This document shows positions 53,346 to 64,000 of a DNA stretch of 64,000 nucleotides, piece by piece. The stretch is from Pocillopora verrucosa (taxonomy: Eukaryota; Cnidaria; Anthozoa; Scleractinia; Pocilloporidae): assembly GCF_036669915.1 (NCBI RefSeq), contig NC_089322.1, positions 19,330,219 through 19,394,218 on the forward strand, in the 5' to 3' direction. Each line of letters opens with the position of its first letter. The first letter of the stretch is position 1. Under the pieces are notes generated by a model, which ran no database searches, was not told where the DNA came from, and was given only the letters and a program-made list of their open reading frames with translations. Position numbers and translations under genes: made by a program.

Positions 53346-56300
53346 TTACTGCGGTGGTGGTACCTCTTCAATCATAATCCGGGACACTGAATTCCATCCT
53401 GTGTAAGCTTCGCCCAGTGGAAACCTAGCGCACTTGCCTACCCAGAGTTCAACCCGAACCGTGCCTTGAGGAAGATTCTCACAGAAACCTTCGAAGAAGT
53501 GAGGATGGTGGATTCCAGACGGTGAACTACTACTCCAGAAGTTGTAAAGGACTGAGTCAATCGGCATGGGACCACTGCATTCGTTGCCGTTAAACTTAAA
53601 ATACCATCTGTTGCATTTGGCATGAGAATATTCACGAATATTGCCTTGGTATGAGACTTTAAGAGTCGTATTGATGTACAACTTGTTGAAGGAGCATTCC
53701 TGGAAAAAATATATAAAAACAGAAAAATGAATTCTATTTAGAAAAATGAACACATGTCTTCGTTCGACACAAACTATTTTTCAGCACTGCAAATTTAAGA
53801 AATGTGGAAATGGAGTCTGTGAAATGGAGTCTGTTGCTGATGAGAACCGTCTTTATACATATAACTTTTAAAACATTGTATTTCCTAGGATCACCAGCAC
53901 TTCAAATCCGTCGAAATCAGGCTCAAATTTTTTAACCAGGGCGGTGTTTGAAAAGAAGTCTGGGTAAATGTATATGATCATGATTAGGTGGGCAAAGGTA
54001 TGAAAATACTGTAGCGAAGATAGGCTTCTAAATCGAGAAGTTAAAGATCTCTTTTAACTACGCCATCGTCCTTCCTTCTCGGTTAACCCTTTAAACCTCA
54101 ACATCAGTATGCATATTCTCCATACTATTGTCTATACATTTCTTTATGTACTGGCAAGGAGAATTTGTTTATCAATCAAGAGGTTTTCAGTTGGTGATCA
54201 TTTCCTTTATTCTCATAACCTTAATGTTTGATTCAGGGGTGATATTGAAAGGAGAAATTAGATGCCAGTCGCTCTCGGTGATTAAAGGGTTAAGCCGATT
54301 GGAACATTGACTAAAACGACGCGCATGCAAATAATCATCAAACTCAGAGCCGAGTGTTCTGATTAGTTTAATGAAGCAAAGTAGTCATCGGCCAATTTAT
54401 CTGACAATTCGGCTTGGTCTTGTTAAATTTTTCGATGCGATTCAACTGAAGCTAGCAGAAGCTAATAACCAGGGGGGCTCACCTTTTCAAGTACATGACG
54501 GGAAACGTTTAGTATCGGAGCCAAAAAGCGTAGCAACAAAATTCAACAAGTTTTTTGCTGCCATTGGCAGCAAAGTTGCTGGTCGATTGCGCCCTGTGAG
54601 TAAGGACGCATGGAAGAAATATGAAACAGTGAAAGAAGCAAACAAGCAGAGTGATATCAAATCCACCTTGGACTTTCAACGGGTTGAACAGAACACTGTT
54701 CAAAGCATTTTGCATTCTTTGAAAGTTAATAAGGCAGCTGGACTTGACAGAATTCCAGCAAGGCTGCTAAAAGATGCTGAGGCGGAGCTTCTTCCGTCAA
54801 TCACCTATCTTGTGAACAAATCAATTAGCGATGGTATTGTCCCTGATCTGTGGAAAGTTGCACGTGTTACTCCTTTATACAAATCTGATGATAAACTGCA
54901 AGTTGAGAACTATCGGCCTATCTCTGTGTTGCCAGTATTGAGTAAAGTCGTTGAATGCCCATCTACATCAGCTAGATTTTCTGTATCAACACCAGTATGG
55001 CTTTAGGCATGGGCATAGCACTGAACAAGCTATCACACAATTGAACAACTAGGTTCTTCAATCTATAGACAAAGGTAAAGTAACTGGTCTACTGTTTGTC
55101 GATATCTCCAAGGCGTTTGACTCCCTGAACCACAAAGTGCTACCACGCAAGCTCGAGCATTTAGGACTGTCTGAAAGATCTTTAAGATGGTTCAGATCAT
55201 ATCTTGCTCATAGACAGCAAAGTGTTTTGATAAACGGAGAATTATCAGAGCCACATACCATCACACTTGGCGTGCCATAAGGCAGCATTTTGGTTCCCTT
55301 GCTATTTAATGTGTACATTAATAGCCTGCCAAATGCTGTTAAAGAGACCCAGATGATTTTATATGCAGATGATGCTGTTTTCTTTTGCGACGCATCAACA
55401 CGTCAAGAATTTCAAATTGCTCTGGAACGTGAATTTACTGAAATCAGTAACTGGTACACTGATAACAGGTTGACTATAAATGTCAAGAAGACCAAATTTA
55501 TGCTGGCAGGCAGTAAAAGGATGCTATCCTTATTTGAAGACTTTGAGTTGGAACCAAATGGTACACAAATCGATCGCGTGCAGTCATTCAAATATCTGGG
55601 AGTAACAACGGATGCAAAATGGAGCTGGAAGCCACATATCAGCAATTTGCTAAAGAAACTAGGTCATCGTCTTTCTTTGTTTAATCGCATATTTCATATG
55701 TTAGACAATAGAACTAGCATAGCCTTCTACAATGGGCTAGTGCTGCCACACCTAGACTATGCCGACACGGTGTGAGGAGATCAACCCGGTCTAAAATCAG
55801 AAATGGAAAAATTGCAAAGTTTTCAGAACAAATTTGCGAAGAAAATTAAATTAGGCAAGATGTCTTCTTCAGAAGCTCTGAAGTGTCTGAATTGGCTCCC
55901 TCTGGCTGGAAGACGTCTATTTCATCGTTGTACCACCGTAGAAAATGCAATCAAAGGAGACATTCCGCAACAATTTGAAAGTTTTAAATCGACATTGAGA
56001 AGTTCGCATGGCTACAACACTAGAAATGGCTACTTACCTAGACTGCCTAAACCTAAAACGGAATTCGGAAAGAGGGTGTCCTACTTCCGTTTTACAAATG
56101 ACTGGATGTCCCTCCCAGTATTTTTAAGAAAGCCAATGCCATGCACAATTTTTAAGGAAAACTTTACAAGATTCTTAATGGATAAATATTTTAAATGATG
56201 GATAAAAATTTTTAGATATACGCCGTATATTTTATATTTTAGATCTGTGACATTTGTATTTCCTATTTTAGCTTTTAATACTTTTTATTTTTTACGGAGG

Positions 56301-56372
56301 ACCTCCCTGAAAACCATATATTTACGTGACGGGCGCTTCCTCCTTGAAGATTGTTTATTATTATTATTATTA

Positions 56373-56416
<44 letters not shown>

Positions 56417-58197
56417 TAACATCCTATATGAAACTTCGAATAAAGCAGGTTTATTTTGGATGTGAGTTTGATAACGCATTTAGCTAAGAGAATATCAGCT
56501 GTTGACATCCTCTTGACATAGCACAATATTTTTTATCAGAGAAGGTTTCAGAAGTATCTCAACAATTTAAACCGTAAATGCACACAGCTATTGAGAAGTC
56601 ATTCCAGTATCGAAAAGTTTTATTGGAACAAATAACCTACCCCTTAGGGCAACGAGAGGAACGGGAGGGGGGGGGGGAGGGAGGGGAGTGGGGGGGGGGA
56701 GGGAATGTGGGGGAATGGAAAGGGATGTTCGTAAAAATTATGAAATAAATGAATTATACAAGAGAAGGGGGTGGGGGTAGATAGAAAGGAGCTGGATGCC
56801 TTCCCACTAAGTTAAGTTATTCATTACTTCTTCTAAAAATTTGGTCGAAACTTTCTGAGAGGGGAAGTGACTCCAAGAGGGAACTTAAATGCAACTCAAC
56901 GAGCTTGAAATAAATTTCAACGCTCGAATGTTTGATTATACTCGTTCAGTTCATCCTTCCAAATAGCTGCCTCGTTTCCTCCGGGTTCCAAAAATAATTA
57001 TTGTTACGTATAAAGGTTAAGGTTACTTACCTTTATTTTCCCGCTGTCTGTATTCGATTCTGCCCTCCACACACACTGTTTCCAGTTGGCCAGTTGTCTT
57101 GAGTCAATGTTTGCTGCATCTCCTTTTTGTCCCTTTGTTCCACTGATCCCTCTTTCTCCTTTGAATCCTTTGGAGCCCCTAGGGCCAATGTTCCCTGGGA
57201 TTCCCGTACCATTAACTCCTTTCTCTCCCATCTGCCCTTTGGGACCCTCAGGGCCTCTCGGACCAATTTTCCCAGGGATCCCTGCTACTCCTTGGGCACC
57301 CCGCTTTCCGGGGCTACCTCTCTCTCCTTTAGTGCCGTCCCTACCGGGAAAACCTGGGTTTCCCGGCATGCCTGGAACGCCGTTTGATCCAGGTATTCCA
57401 ACCAATTGGCAAGACTGACATGTCTGTTGAGATAAAAATACGGTATAAAACTTTTTAGACCTTCCTTCCCGCACTTTCTCGCGAAGCTAGAAAAAGCTAA
57501 AGCTTGACGCTAACAGTAGACCTCGAGGGAAAAAAAAAGAGACACAGAGAGAGAGAGAGAATATGTTAACAGACTATATTCATGCTTTAGAATGCGTCTT
57601 CTTCAAATTATCTAGGAACGATACCGACTTTTCTGGACTTAAAATTATCCAATGTAATATTAACGGGGATTTCGTACCCTCGTGAATCGTTTCATGTGTT
57701 TGAGAAAGCATGTTTTTGCGCGAGGTTAAAATAAACAAACTTATCGACCGGAGCGTTGAGGGAAACCTAAATTTTCTTAGATGTTTTACGAGGAAATGCA
57801 TTGCAGCTTGGGGAGAGTTACGGCTCAGATCTTGGAAATTCAAGGCTTAGTGGGTGTAAGAAGGACTGCAAGGCTTGGGTCTGAAATTTGTTCACTAGTA
57901 TGTCACATTACTAATTCACAATTATCGTAACATACAACTTTTTATGAAAAACAAAATCATATTATCTGAGGATGCTTATGAATACCAATTAACAACTGAC
58001 TGATACCGAACATTTCAATTAGATAGTGTAGAGTTAGATCCATAGAATACTTGTTTAAATAGTCTGAATGTTTTGCAGCTAACATTTTTTGGACTAACCT
58101 TGCAGCTTGATGCTGAAGCATTTCCTTGATCTCCGTTGGCGTGAGCTGCTGGGTACAGGGAAACGAAGATAATGAAGTGAGGCAAAACACCTTGCAT
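53346..58197 (-). CDS. CTHRC1: CTHRC1-like secreted short collagen
   Basis: Three minus-strand exons in phase 0: 58099-58197, 57031-57423 and 53346-53699, about 281 aa. Exon 1 codes a signal peptide (MQGVLPHFIIFVSLYPAAHA) and a short linker ending SSCK. Exon 2 begins TCQSC, then has about 32 Gly-X-Y triplets (GIPGSNGVPGMPGNPGFPG and on), one interruption at GVNGTGIPG, then NWKQCVWRAES. Exon 3 is the globular domain: ECSFNKLYINTTLKVSY, CNRWYFKFNGNECSGP, CENLPQGTVRVELWVGKC, GWNSVSRIMIEEVP. This matches the vertebrate collagen triple helix repeat containing 1 domain motif by motif, including the exon junction before ECSF. In vertebrates the protein is secreted, acts on matrix deposition and Wnt/PCP signalling; the role here is inferred. 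The collagen part is longer than in human. A dead retrotransposon lies in the 3.3-kb intron between exons 2 and 3. Confidence 0.88.
54083..54293. mobile_element. TTAACCC-ended MITE, type B
   Basis: In the intron of the CTHRC1-like gene. It starts TTAACCCTTTAAACCTCAAC, contains ATCAGTATGCATATTCTCCA and ends GGTGATTAAAGGGTTAA. Confidence 0.6.
54371..56415 (+). mobile_element. Dead non-LTR retrotransposon (CR1/Jockey-like RT)
   Basis: Collinear reverse-transcriptase pieces. 54371-54960 has FNKFFAAIGSKVAGRLRP, KVNKAAGLDRIPARLLK, WKVARVTPLYKSDD and ENYRPISVLPVLSKVVE. A frame break near 54955 follows. 54990-55285 has TGLLFVDISKAFDSLNHKVL (catalytic Asp) with two in-frame stops, one in the GVP*GSIL motif. 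55290-55775 has MILYADDAVFF (the YADD site) and a thumb-like part with FKYLGVTTDAKWSW. A stop follows near 55773, then the C-terminal part to 56198 (NGYLPRLPKPKTEFGKR). The 3' end runs into a TTA/ATT microsatellite (56344-56410), as in several LINE groups. No endonuclease domain was found upstream, so it is 5' truncated. It lies in the intron of, and antisense to, the CTHRC1-like gene. Confidence 0.85.
56344..56412. repeat. TTA microsatellite
   Basis: About 20 TTA/ATT units ending in tatatatata, next to the 3' end of the LINE copy. Confidence 0.9.
56655..56715. repeat. G-rich run
   Basis: Long G tracts separated by single A, AGG or AGT on plus (gagggaggggagtggggggg). It could form G-quadruplexes. 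It lies in the large intron of the CTHRC1-like gene, so C-rich in the transcript. Confidence 0.75.
57424..58098 (-). other. Intron 1 of the CTHRC1-like gene
   Basis: Donor gttagt at 58098, acceptor ending caacag at 57424. It contains a GAGA run at 57547-57560 and no other gene. Confidence 0.6.
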
Positions 58198-60515
58198 GAT
58201 CTTTTGAGTAGCGAGCCGCTAAAGCTTTGGGGATTCTCTCTCTTTCCAAGGTACTTCTGGTACGGTCCGATGATGCTCGACAAGGCGAGGTTCTCAACCC
58301 TTATTTGAGCATTCCCTCCAACTCGTCTGTGTATATATCAGGAACATCGTTCGGTTGGTGTGCACCTGGAATTGATTGACATTTCATCAGTGTCAGCGTT
58401 GTTTAAGAGATCAGCTGACGCGTGCGAAAATTTTAATCTTTCTGTATCGCCATATAAGGCTTTTTAAGTTCAAATCAGCGACAGCTGGAAGATACATGTA
58501 AACTTGCCTGTAGAGCACCAAACATCACCTGATGTTTCAAAAGGGCTAATATTCAAGCTCTCTTGAGGAGAAAAATGCCGTTGTCTCACTTCACTGATCC
58601 GGTTTTACTCGATAGTTTAAATCCAGTTTGAGAGAAAACAGTTGTTATTTGGAGTCAACTTGGACCAACTCGCTTTCGCGCATGCTTTAGTATCAGTAGA
58701 GATTCAGCGCGCTCTAGGTTCAACCACAAGTCATACATTTGAAGAAAGCAGCGAAACTAAAATGTGACTTAACAATAAAGCTAACGGATAATATTGCGTG
58801 CCAGGACCATGCAACTTTTAATCTACTGCTACTTCATTTACCATCTTCCTTGTTCTATGAACTCACAGGACGCTTTTTACCTAATGCAAATCCTAGCAGT
58901 ATGAAGATTCTAGTCAGCTCTGTAGTAGAGCCTCGTGTCGCGGGAAGCGAAAGCCTGGATTCCGGTTCACGCTGGATTCGTTCGTTCTTTTAATTCATTA
59001 CCAGGCCCTCTTTCTTATTCTAATCATTTCCTGTTTTTTTTAAGGTAACGTCGCGAGGTATGACGTCAGAACTTTTTGGCCGTGTTACGGCTATCGGTTA
59101 ACCCCATTGATATCCTCTCTCGAGAGCTCATCCTATCTTTGAAGCTAACTCTTTGAAACTGGTTTCCAGTGATCTTGTCACAGTAACCTTGTCTTTCCCG
59201 GTGTTAATCTCGTCTTAAGTTTAAGTTGTCTTGCCTGGTGTTGAGTTTGAATCCGTGGGTTAGCCCTAATCCTGACATAATATTTTCTTTGTTTTAGCAC
59301 CCTTAGGCCGGCTAACTACTTTTAGACTTGGAGAAGTTTAAAATCTCCTTCTCGTGCAACTGCTGCACGAGCGCTGTGACTTATTATGAGTAGTGGCTTT
59401 CATGGCCATGATTTCAGGCGTGCATAAGCCATGTTACAGATTATCACGCTACAGTATTTGGTAGGTCACGTAGGGTTTTTTCGATGAGAGAAAGAAAACA
59501 ATATATTAAGTTCTTCAATCCTCGAACGGTTTTTATTAATATTAGGCAAATCCAAAAATGACCAGCGGGACGCGTACTTTTCCCTAACGGAGAGCGCCCA
59601 ACACATGCAAAAGAATTATGAAGAGATGAGACGAAAGAATGGCTTCAGTCTGGTGCGTTGTATCGCTTAACCCTTAATGAGAAAATATAGTATTTTTGAG
59701 AACAAATAATAAGCAAAATAAAGAACGAGCAAAACAAAGAAAATATTATGTCAAAGTCTGTTCTCTGAAGGGTCTTCTTATTAATAACAATAATAATGAT
59801 AATGATAAGAACAATATTAATAACAATAATAATAACAACAATAATAAAACCAATAAAGCCGATAACAGCAAGTCTATGATCCAGATATATCATGTCACTG
59901 ATTATTAAAACTCTCAGTTTTCAGAACTATGCGCTCGGGAAACTGTGTTTTCAGATTTTGATAAGGTCCACAAGGCAAAAGATTCTGCAGACCCACTCCT
60001 CTTGTTTCATTTTCTTGCCAAATGCAGACTGTTTTTGATATGTCCTGTGGTCAATATGAAGTTATTGTTTGTGATAACCGAGGAAAGTCAAGGCTTCTTT
60101 CATGATCAGCTTCATTGTGAAGATCTGTCTCACATCTGAAGTGTGAGCTTTCTTCCTTTTGAAGAAAGATATTCCCAAAAATATGAACCTGCATAATCCA
60201 GTCAAAAGCAATTGCTCAGGCAAAAACCAGTGAATAGTGATTCAAGGCGTAACAACTTTAATTTTGCTGAACAAAAGCAAATGCACTCATTTATCTGCCA
60301 GAAAATCCCAGCATATGACCATTCAATGAGAGGTTTTTCAAGCTGTTAAATTTTTCTTTTATTATTTTGCATTTTTCTTATTGCTTAAACCATAGCATTT
60401 ACAGGACACAAAATGATATTGTGTAAAGTGTCCGAAGAAAGAAAAAAAAGGGAAAAAAACTGTAGTTCTGTATCTCTTCCATTTGTCACTATTAAGATCC
60501 CTCCTTTGTGGCCTC
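58198..60515. other. Gap between CTHRC1-like promoter and NAA10 3' end
   Basis: It would hold the promoter of the CTHRC1-like gene (just above 58197) and the NAA10 3' UTR (AATAAA on minus at 60358-60363). There is an AAT-type microsatellite at about 59780-59850. The open frames at 58739-58993 and 59945-60139 have no support. Confidence 0.45.
59780..59850. repeat. Imperfect AAT/AAC microsatellite
   Basis: Units of AATAAC, AATGAT and AATAAT. Confidence 0.8.
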
Positions 60516-63500
60516 CTACTTTTCTTCAAGAGTGGTTCTTGGACATCTACTGGGTGGCTCCTCCTTAGCATGTCTGGAGTAGGAACAACATTTGCGCTCA
60601 CGGCAACTGTCCTCTGAAGCTTTTTCCTCTGTTTCTTTAGATTGATCCCCAAGATTTAATGCCTCAAGACCTTTAGCAACAGCAATATTTTCCTAAATAT
60701 ATTGGATAATCAAAGTTTTAATGACTATTGTACATCAGTAGGAAGAAGTCACTTTCATACAGAGCACTTACAAGACAAAAAGCATATCCCGTCACACCCC
60801 CCCCCATACCTTCCCCTACCCTGACAGTGGCAGAGCCAAGGGGGGGACACAGGGGGCCTGTGGGCCCCCCCCCCCCATTTTAGGTGGACCAAAAATTAAT
60901 ATCAGTGCTGAACTGATTTTTTTAAAATCAAAACTAACTCTCACTCTAAGAAAGGTTCTAAAAAATATCAGACAACTTTCAAGATGTAACTGGCATCAGT
61001 TGTAGCCCAAACCTTTGTTGTAAATGACAAATAGGCCATTGAGCTGTGGGTGCAGTGAATTGGAGGCTGCCAATTATGAACTATGCATTTTCATGCCTCC
61101 AGACCCCCCCCTAGAAAGCTCATGGTGCCCCCCCCCCTTTGATAATCTTAGATCCACCCCTGCCTAACAAACCCACACCCACATCTTATGGCTTCCCAAC
61201 AGTCCTTTTGGAACCCATTAATGCCCTTAGGGGAGGGGGGAGGCATTGTGAGACTTAACTAAACCATACCAGGGATTTCATTTTCACGTGACACTGCAGA
61301 GTTCATTGTGAATATGGCATGTAAGAAATTAAAACCATAGCACTGGATGTTGTTGAGGATGGTGGTAGGGGTGGAAGAGGTCATGAGAGTGTTTTAAAAT
61401 CAGTATCCAGCTACTTGTACAAACAGGTAACAGAACACAAACCTCCAGTCTCAGACCAGTCAGATCTCTCTTCATGGCATAAGCATCTTCACCATCAGCA
61501 TAATATTTGGGTTCAATCTCAGAAATGCTGTTTATGAAAAAAAAAGGAATATTTCTATAACAGTCTCATGGTGGTATGTGTGATTCAAAGCAAGAAGAAG
61601 AAAACTTAGGAAATAACCAAACTGTCTTTCTCTACTAAATATCCAAACCCACTCTACTCTGGATCAAAGACAATTAACCCTTTAACTCCTAAGATCTCAT
61701 TAGTAATTCTCCTCACTGTCTGCCATATAGTATTTGTGATGTTAGTTTGGAGAATTTGGGATTGGATCAACCTATAATCCCCATGATGATTGATGTTTTT
61801 CTTTATTCTCATCACTTATCTGGTTGATATTGTATTGATATCGTAAGGAGAAATTCTGTCTTGGTCACTCATGGGCATTAAAAGGCTTAGAAGCCAAAAA
61901 TCCACCTCCAACACTCCACCCCTCCAAAACTGATCAGCTTACTGCTTTGCTTCTCCCACATAATCAAAAATATTTACTATTAGAACTTCCACCCCTGGCT
62001 GCCTTAGCTGATGTGGGTGTAGAAACATATGGAGCCACACAAAGTGCAAGTTTTTGTTCCAGGTGTTACTCTTTTTATGAAGCTAACCTGAATCCCAGAG
62101 TCTTGTTGTAAAGATGAAGAGCTGCCCTGTTACTGTTTGAAAAATAAATGCACAGTGTGTTACATCAGTGGAGTGTGACCCTGTATTTTAGAGGAGGGTG
62201 GAACTCTTAAGTTACTAGTCATTGCAGATATTTCACATCTGCATCACTTGAAGTGATGCCAATGGTTATGTGTAGTTTTGGGGTAAGTAGCATAGACTTT
62301 TTAATTTAGCAATGCCTCTATCCACCCAAGATTATCACTATTGTCAAAAAGTACCATCAATTTTTGAGAACAAATCATAAAATTCTCAGATGTTATCATG
62401 AAATAGAGTCTGGAAAGAGTAAAGCTTGTAATTTTCACACTTTTGCAAAGGATGTTGTGTGTAATAAAGGCTATAGTTTAACATGCTAATAGGGAAACAG
62501 AAACAGACCTATTCCCATTCCAAGAAAACAGTCTTCACCCTTTATACCCTAACATCAGTAAGCACATTCTCCACACTGTTTTCTGTACATTTTCTAAGGT
62601 GCTGACAAGGAGAATTTGTGCAACAATCAGGAGCTTCTTAGGTTAGTGATCATTTCCTTTATTCTCCTGGCTTTAACATTTGATTCAGGGGTGAAATTGT
62701 ATGGAGAAATTAGATGCTGGTCACTCTTAATGGTCAAAGGGTTAAGCAAAAGCATCTGCCCACCTACCCCTCCCCTGACCCAATAACAGTCAATTGATAA
62801 CAAGTTAGGGTTAATGTTGGGTCAGGGGAGGAGTAGGTGGGCAGTTGCCCAGATACTGATATTGATCTGATTTGTCTTACCTTTTTCTTACATGAAGTGA
62901 AACATACTGAGCATTAAAACATTCAACCATAGCACGGGATGCCTATATTCAGAACAGATTTTACATATTATTTAATATATAAATCAAAGTATTTTAGAAA
63001 TCAATTCTTAGAAAATTCCATAATCACCATAATTGAATACAGAAAGTGTATCTTACCTGTTCCATGAGTTTTTGAGCCAAACCTAGTCTTCTGTGTGAAC
63101 GTTTAACTGCCTGTAAAGTATAATATAATATTAGTCATTTACAAAATTGTACAAGCACTACCAAATTCTGTTTATGAGCTAGAGATCCTGTGAGGAGATT
63201 TTACTGGCCTTACACTAGGCTACCCAAATATATATTTTCAGTCCTTGATTTTATTTTCTTGCTCCTTAAATATTCTTTAACTCTTTAACTCCCAAGATCT
63301 GATTGTTAATTCTTCCCTCTAGCTGCTATACATGTCCTTGTAAATTAGTTATGAGAATTTGGTGCTCAATCAAGATGGCAGCTTTTACCTGATAATTTTG
63401 AATATTCTTATAACCTGTTTGCTGAATAATGAATGGATATTATTGGGAGAAGATTCATATTAATCACCACTGGGAGTTAAAGGGTTAAGTACTGTACCAC

Positions 63501-63785
63501 TAGTATTTAAAGAAAAGAATGGGGATACCAGTATGTAATTTCAGGGGAGAGGGGTGGAGATACCATTGAAAGGGTTTCCAGGGGGGTGGACAAAATTAGG
63601 CAATGTAGTGGCAGAGGCTGGTGTGCAACAAAAAAATTTCAGACATCAAAGCTCAAGAACCAAGCATCTGGGGAGAAGTAATCCCATATCATAGCATCAT
63701 TGTTGATTATTAACAATTCACAAATTACACAATTATTACCAAAGAAGTAATATGTCCATGAACAGCTTCATCAGGCTCTTCTTCC
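60516..63785 (-). CDS. NAA10: N-alpha-acetyltransferase 10, 3' six exons (partial)
   Basis: Catalytic subunit of the NatA complex, which acetylates N-termini of nascent proteins at the ribosome with NAA15. Exons on minus: 63740-63785 ([15 protein letters not shown]), 63057-63110 ([18 protein letters not shown]), 62881-62942 ([20 protein letters not shown]), 62088-62132 ([14 protein letters not shown]), 61443-61527 ([20 protein letters not shown]) and 60516-60692 (tail to TAG, 58 aa). All phases match. RRLGLA is the acetyl-CoA binding Q/RxxGxG/A loop, and the Tyr-Tyr-Ala-Asp-Gly-Glu-Asp stretch is the family hallmark. The first ~70 residues are coded beyond the window; the first visible exon starts with the last base of a codon. 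The tail is Lys/Glu/Ser-rich like other NAA10 proteins but ends with an unusual Cys/Arg-rich piece ([12 protein letters not shown]). Poly(A) signal on minus at 60358-60363. Introns hold MITEs. Confidence 0.93.
60822..61170. mobile_element. Possible ~350-bp MITE with C-run ends
   Basis: In an NAA10 intron. It starts CAGTGGCAGAGCCAAGG followed by G/C runs, and ends with C runs then TTAGATCCACCCCTGCC. The ends are imperfectly inverted (CAGxGGxxGATCCA type seen in hAT-like MITEs). Evidence is the ends only. Confidence 0.4.
61674..61889. mobile_element. TTAACCC-ended MITE, type C
   Basis: In an NAA10 intron. Starts TTAACCCTTTAACTCCTAAG; inverted relative to 36599-36810; the far end is decayed (attaaaaggctta). 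Confidence 0.55.
62534..62745. mobile_element. TTAACCC-ended MITE, type B
   Basis: In an NAA10 intron. Ends ttcaccctttataccctaac and GGTCAAAGGGTTAA; contains GACAAGGAGAATTTGTGCAA. Confidence 0.55.
62752..62860. mobile_element. Small fold-back MITE, copy 2
   Basis: The second copy of the element at 20485-20604: CATCTGCCCACCTACCCCTC answered by AGTAGGTGGGCAGTTGCCC and AGATACTGA. It begins a few bases after the type B MITE and ends about 20 bp before exon 62881-62942. Confidence 0.65.
63277..63488. mobile_element. TTAACCC-ended MITE, type A
   Basis: In an NAA10 intron. Carries CCCAAGATCTGATTGTTAAT and ends CTGGGAGTTAAAGGGTTAA. Confidence 0.6.
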
Positions 63786-64000
63786 CTAAGAACAAAAATA
63801 TCAAAAAAAAGAAAGAGATAATTATGGAAAAAGGACAACTTAAGCATTTAATTACAGATTTGAAGTATGTTTTATATCTGGGACATTGTTTGAAAACTAT
63901 ATTCCATGTTCTCTACTGTTCATTTGCAGATCTGCTGACAGATGACACAAAAATGAGTAACGAACAATGACATGTAATAAGAACTGCATGCAAGAGTATC

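Noticed and set aside
57086..57418. Pro-rich plus-strand frame opposite the collagen exon
   Set aside because: It is the antisense image of Gly-X-Y codons; the minus strand gives a full CTHRC1-like gene.
58739..58993. 84-aa plus frame
   Set aside because: No conserved motif, no splice context and no counterpart elsewhere in the window.
60362..60652. A 96-aa minus frame with [13 protein letters not shown]
   Set aside because: It overlaps the last NAA10 exon in another frame; the NAA10 frame fits the splice phase and family tail.
1..64000. CRISPR arrays, bacterial operons, ribosome binding sites
   Set aside because: None seen; split genes, microsatellites and animal gene families show eukaryotic nuclear DNA.
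1..64000. tRNA or rRNA genes
   Set aside because: I saw no convincing cloverleaf with B-box by eye; a tRNAscan-SE run would decide.

Overview
The window looks like nuclear DNA of an anthozoan cnidarian, most likely a stony coral. The base composition is AT-rich. Genes are split by GT-AG introns, and the gaps are packed with short TTAACCC-ended inverted-repeat elements. Host genes of clear animal type are present: a CTHRC1-like secreted collagen, the acetyltransferase NAA10 and a complex I subunit resembling NDUFB11. The exact species cannot be told from the sequence alone.

Left part (1-7.4 kb): a small unrecognised spliced gene on the minus strand (299-3577), then a DNA-transposon-like element with ~290-bp terminal inverted repeats (3718-7356). 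That element ends about 100 bp before the first member of the main gene family.

Main feature (7.4-22 kb and 37.6-47.3 kb): an intronless family of 415-449 aa proteins that I do not recognise. Each has a short N-terminus, one membrane segment, a stalk of 11-residue repeats and a long helical domain. Four copies are intact: 7461-8810, 13730-14977 and 20678-21988 on plus, and 45780-47126 on minus. Three are broken: 13344-13508, 38779-39774 and 43020-43365. Most copies carry several kb of shared flank, so the unit that spreads is gene plus 3' flank. The first two form a direct tandem repeat of about 6 kb; a minus-strand copy lies 25-30 kb away. Between the first two genes I count about 48 amino-acid-changing and 3 silent differences after the stalk, while 2 kb of 3' flank is almost identical. 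This points to diversifying selection on the protein. It is my candidate for an undescribed system; its function is unknown.

Middle (22.7-34.5 kb): a decayed Polinton/Maverick-type DNA polymerase B (22.7-24.4 kb), an ATTAC microsatellite, a ~3.3 kb array of a ~115-bp satellite (25.6-28.9 kb), an ~810-bp inverted-repeat element (31.96-32.77 kb) and a four-exon unrecognised gene (32775-34510, minus). The start and promoter block of that gene is shared with the gene at 3.6 kb.

Right part (34.6-64 kb): a complete NDUFB11-like gene (48048-51166) and an upstream partial duplicate that lacks the last exon (34682-36051). The family copies lie between them. Then come a CTHRC1-like gene (53346-58197, minus), a dead non-LTR retrotransposon inside its first coding intron as read from the 3' side (54.37-56.4 kb), and the last six coding exons of NAA10 (60516-63785, minus; the 5' end is outside the window).
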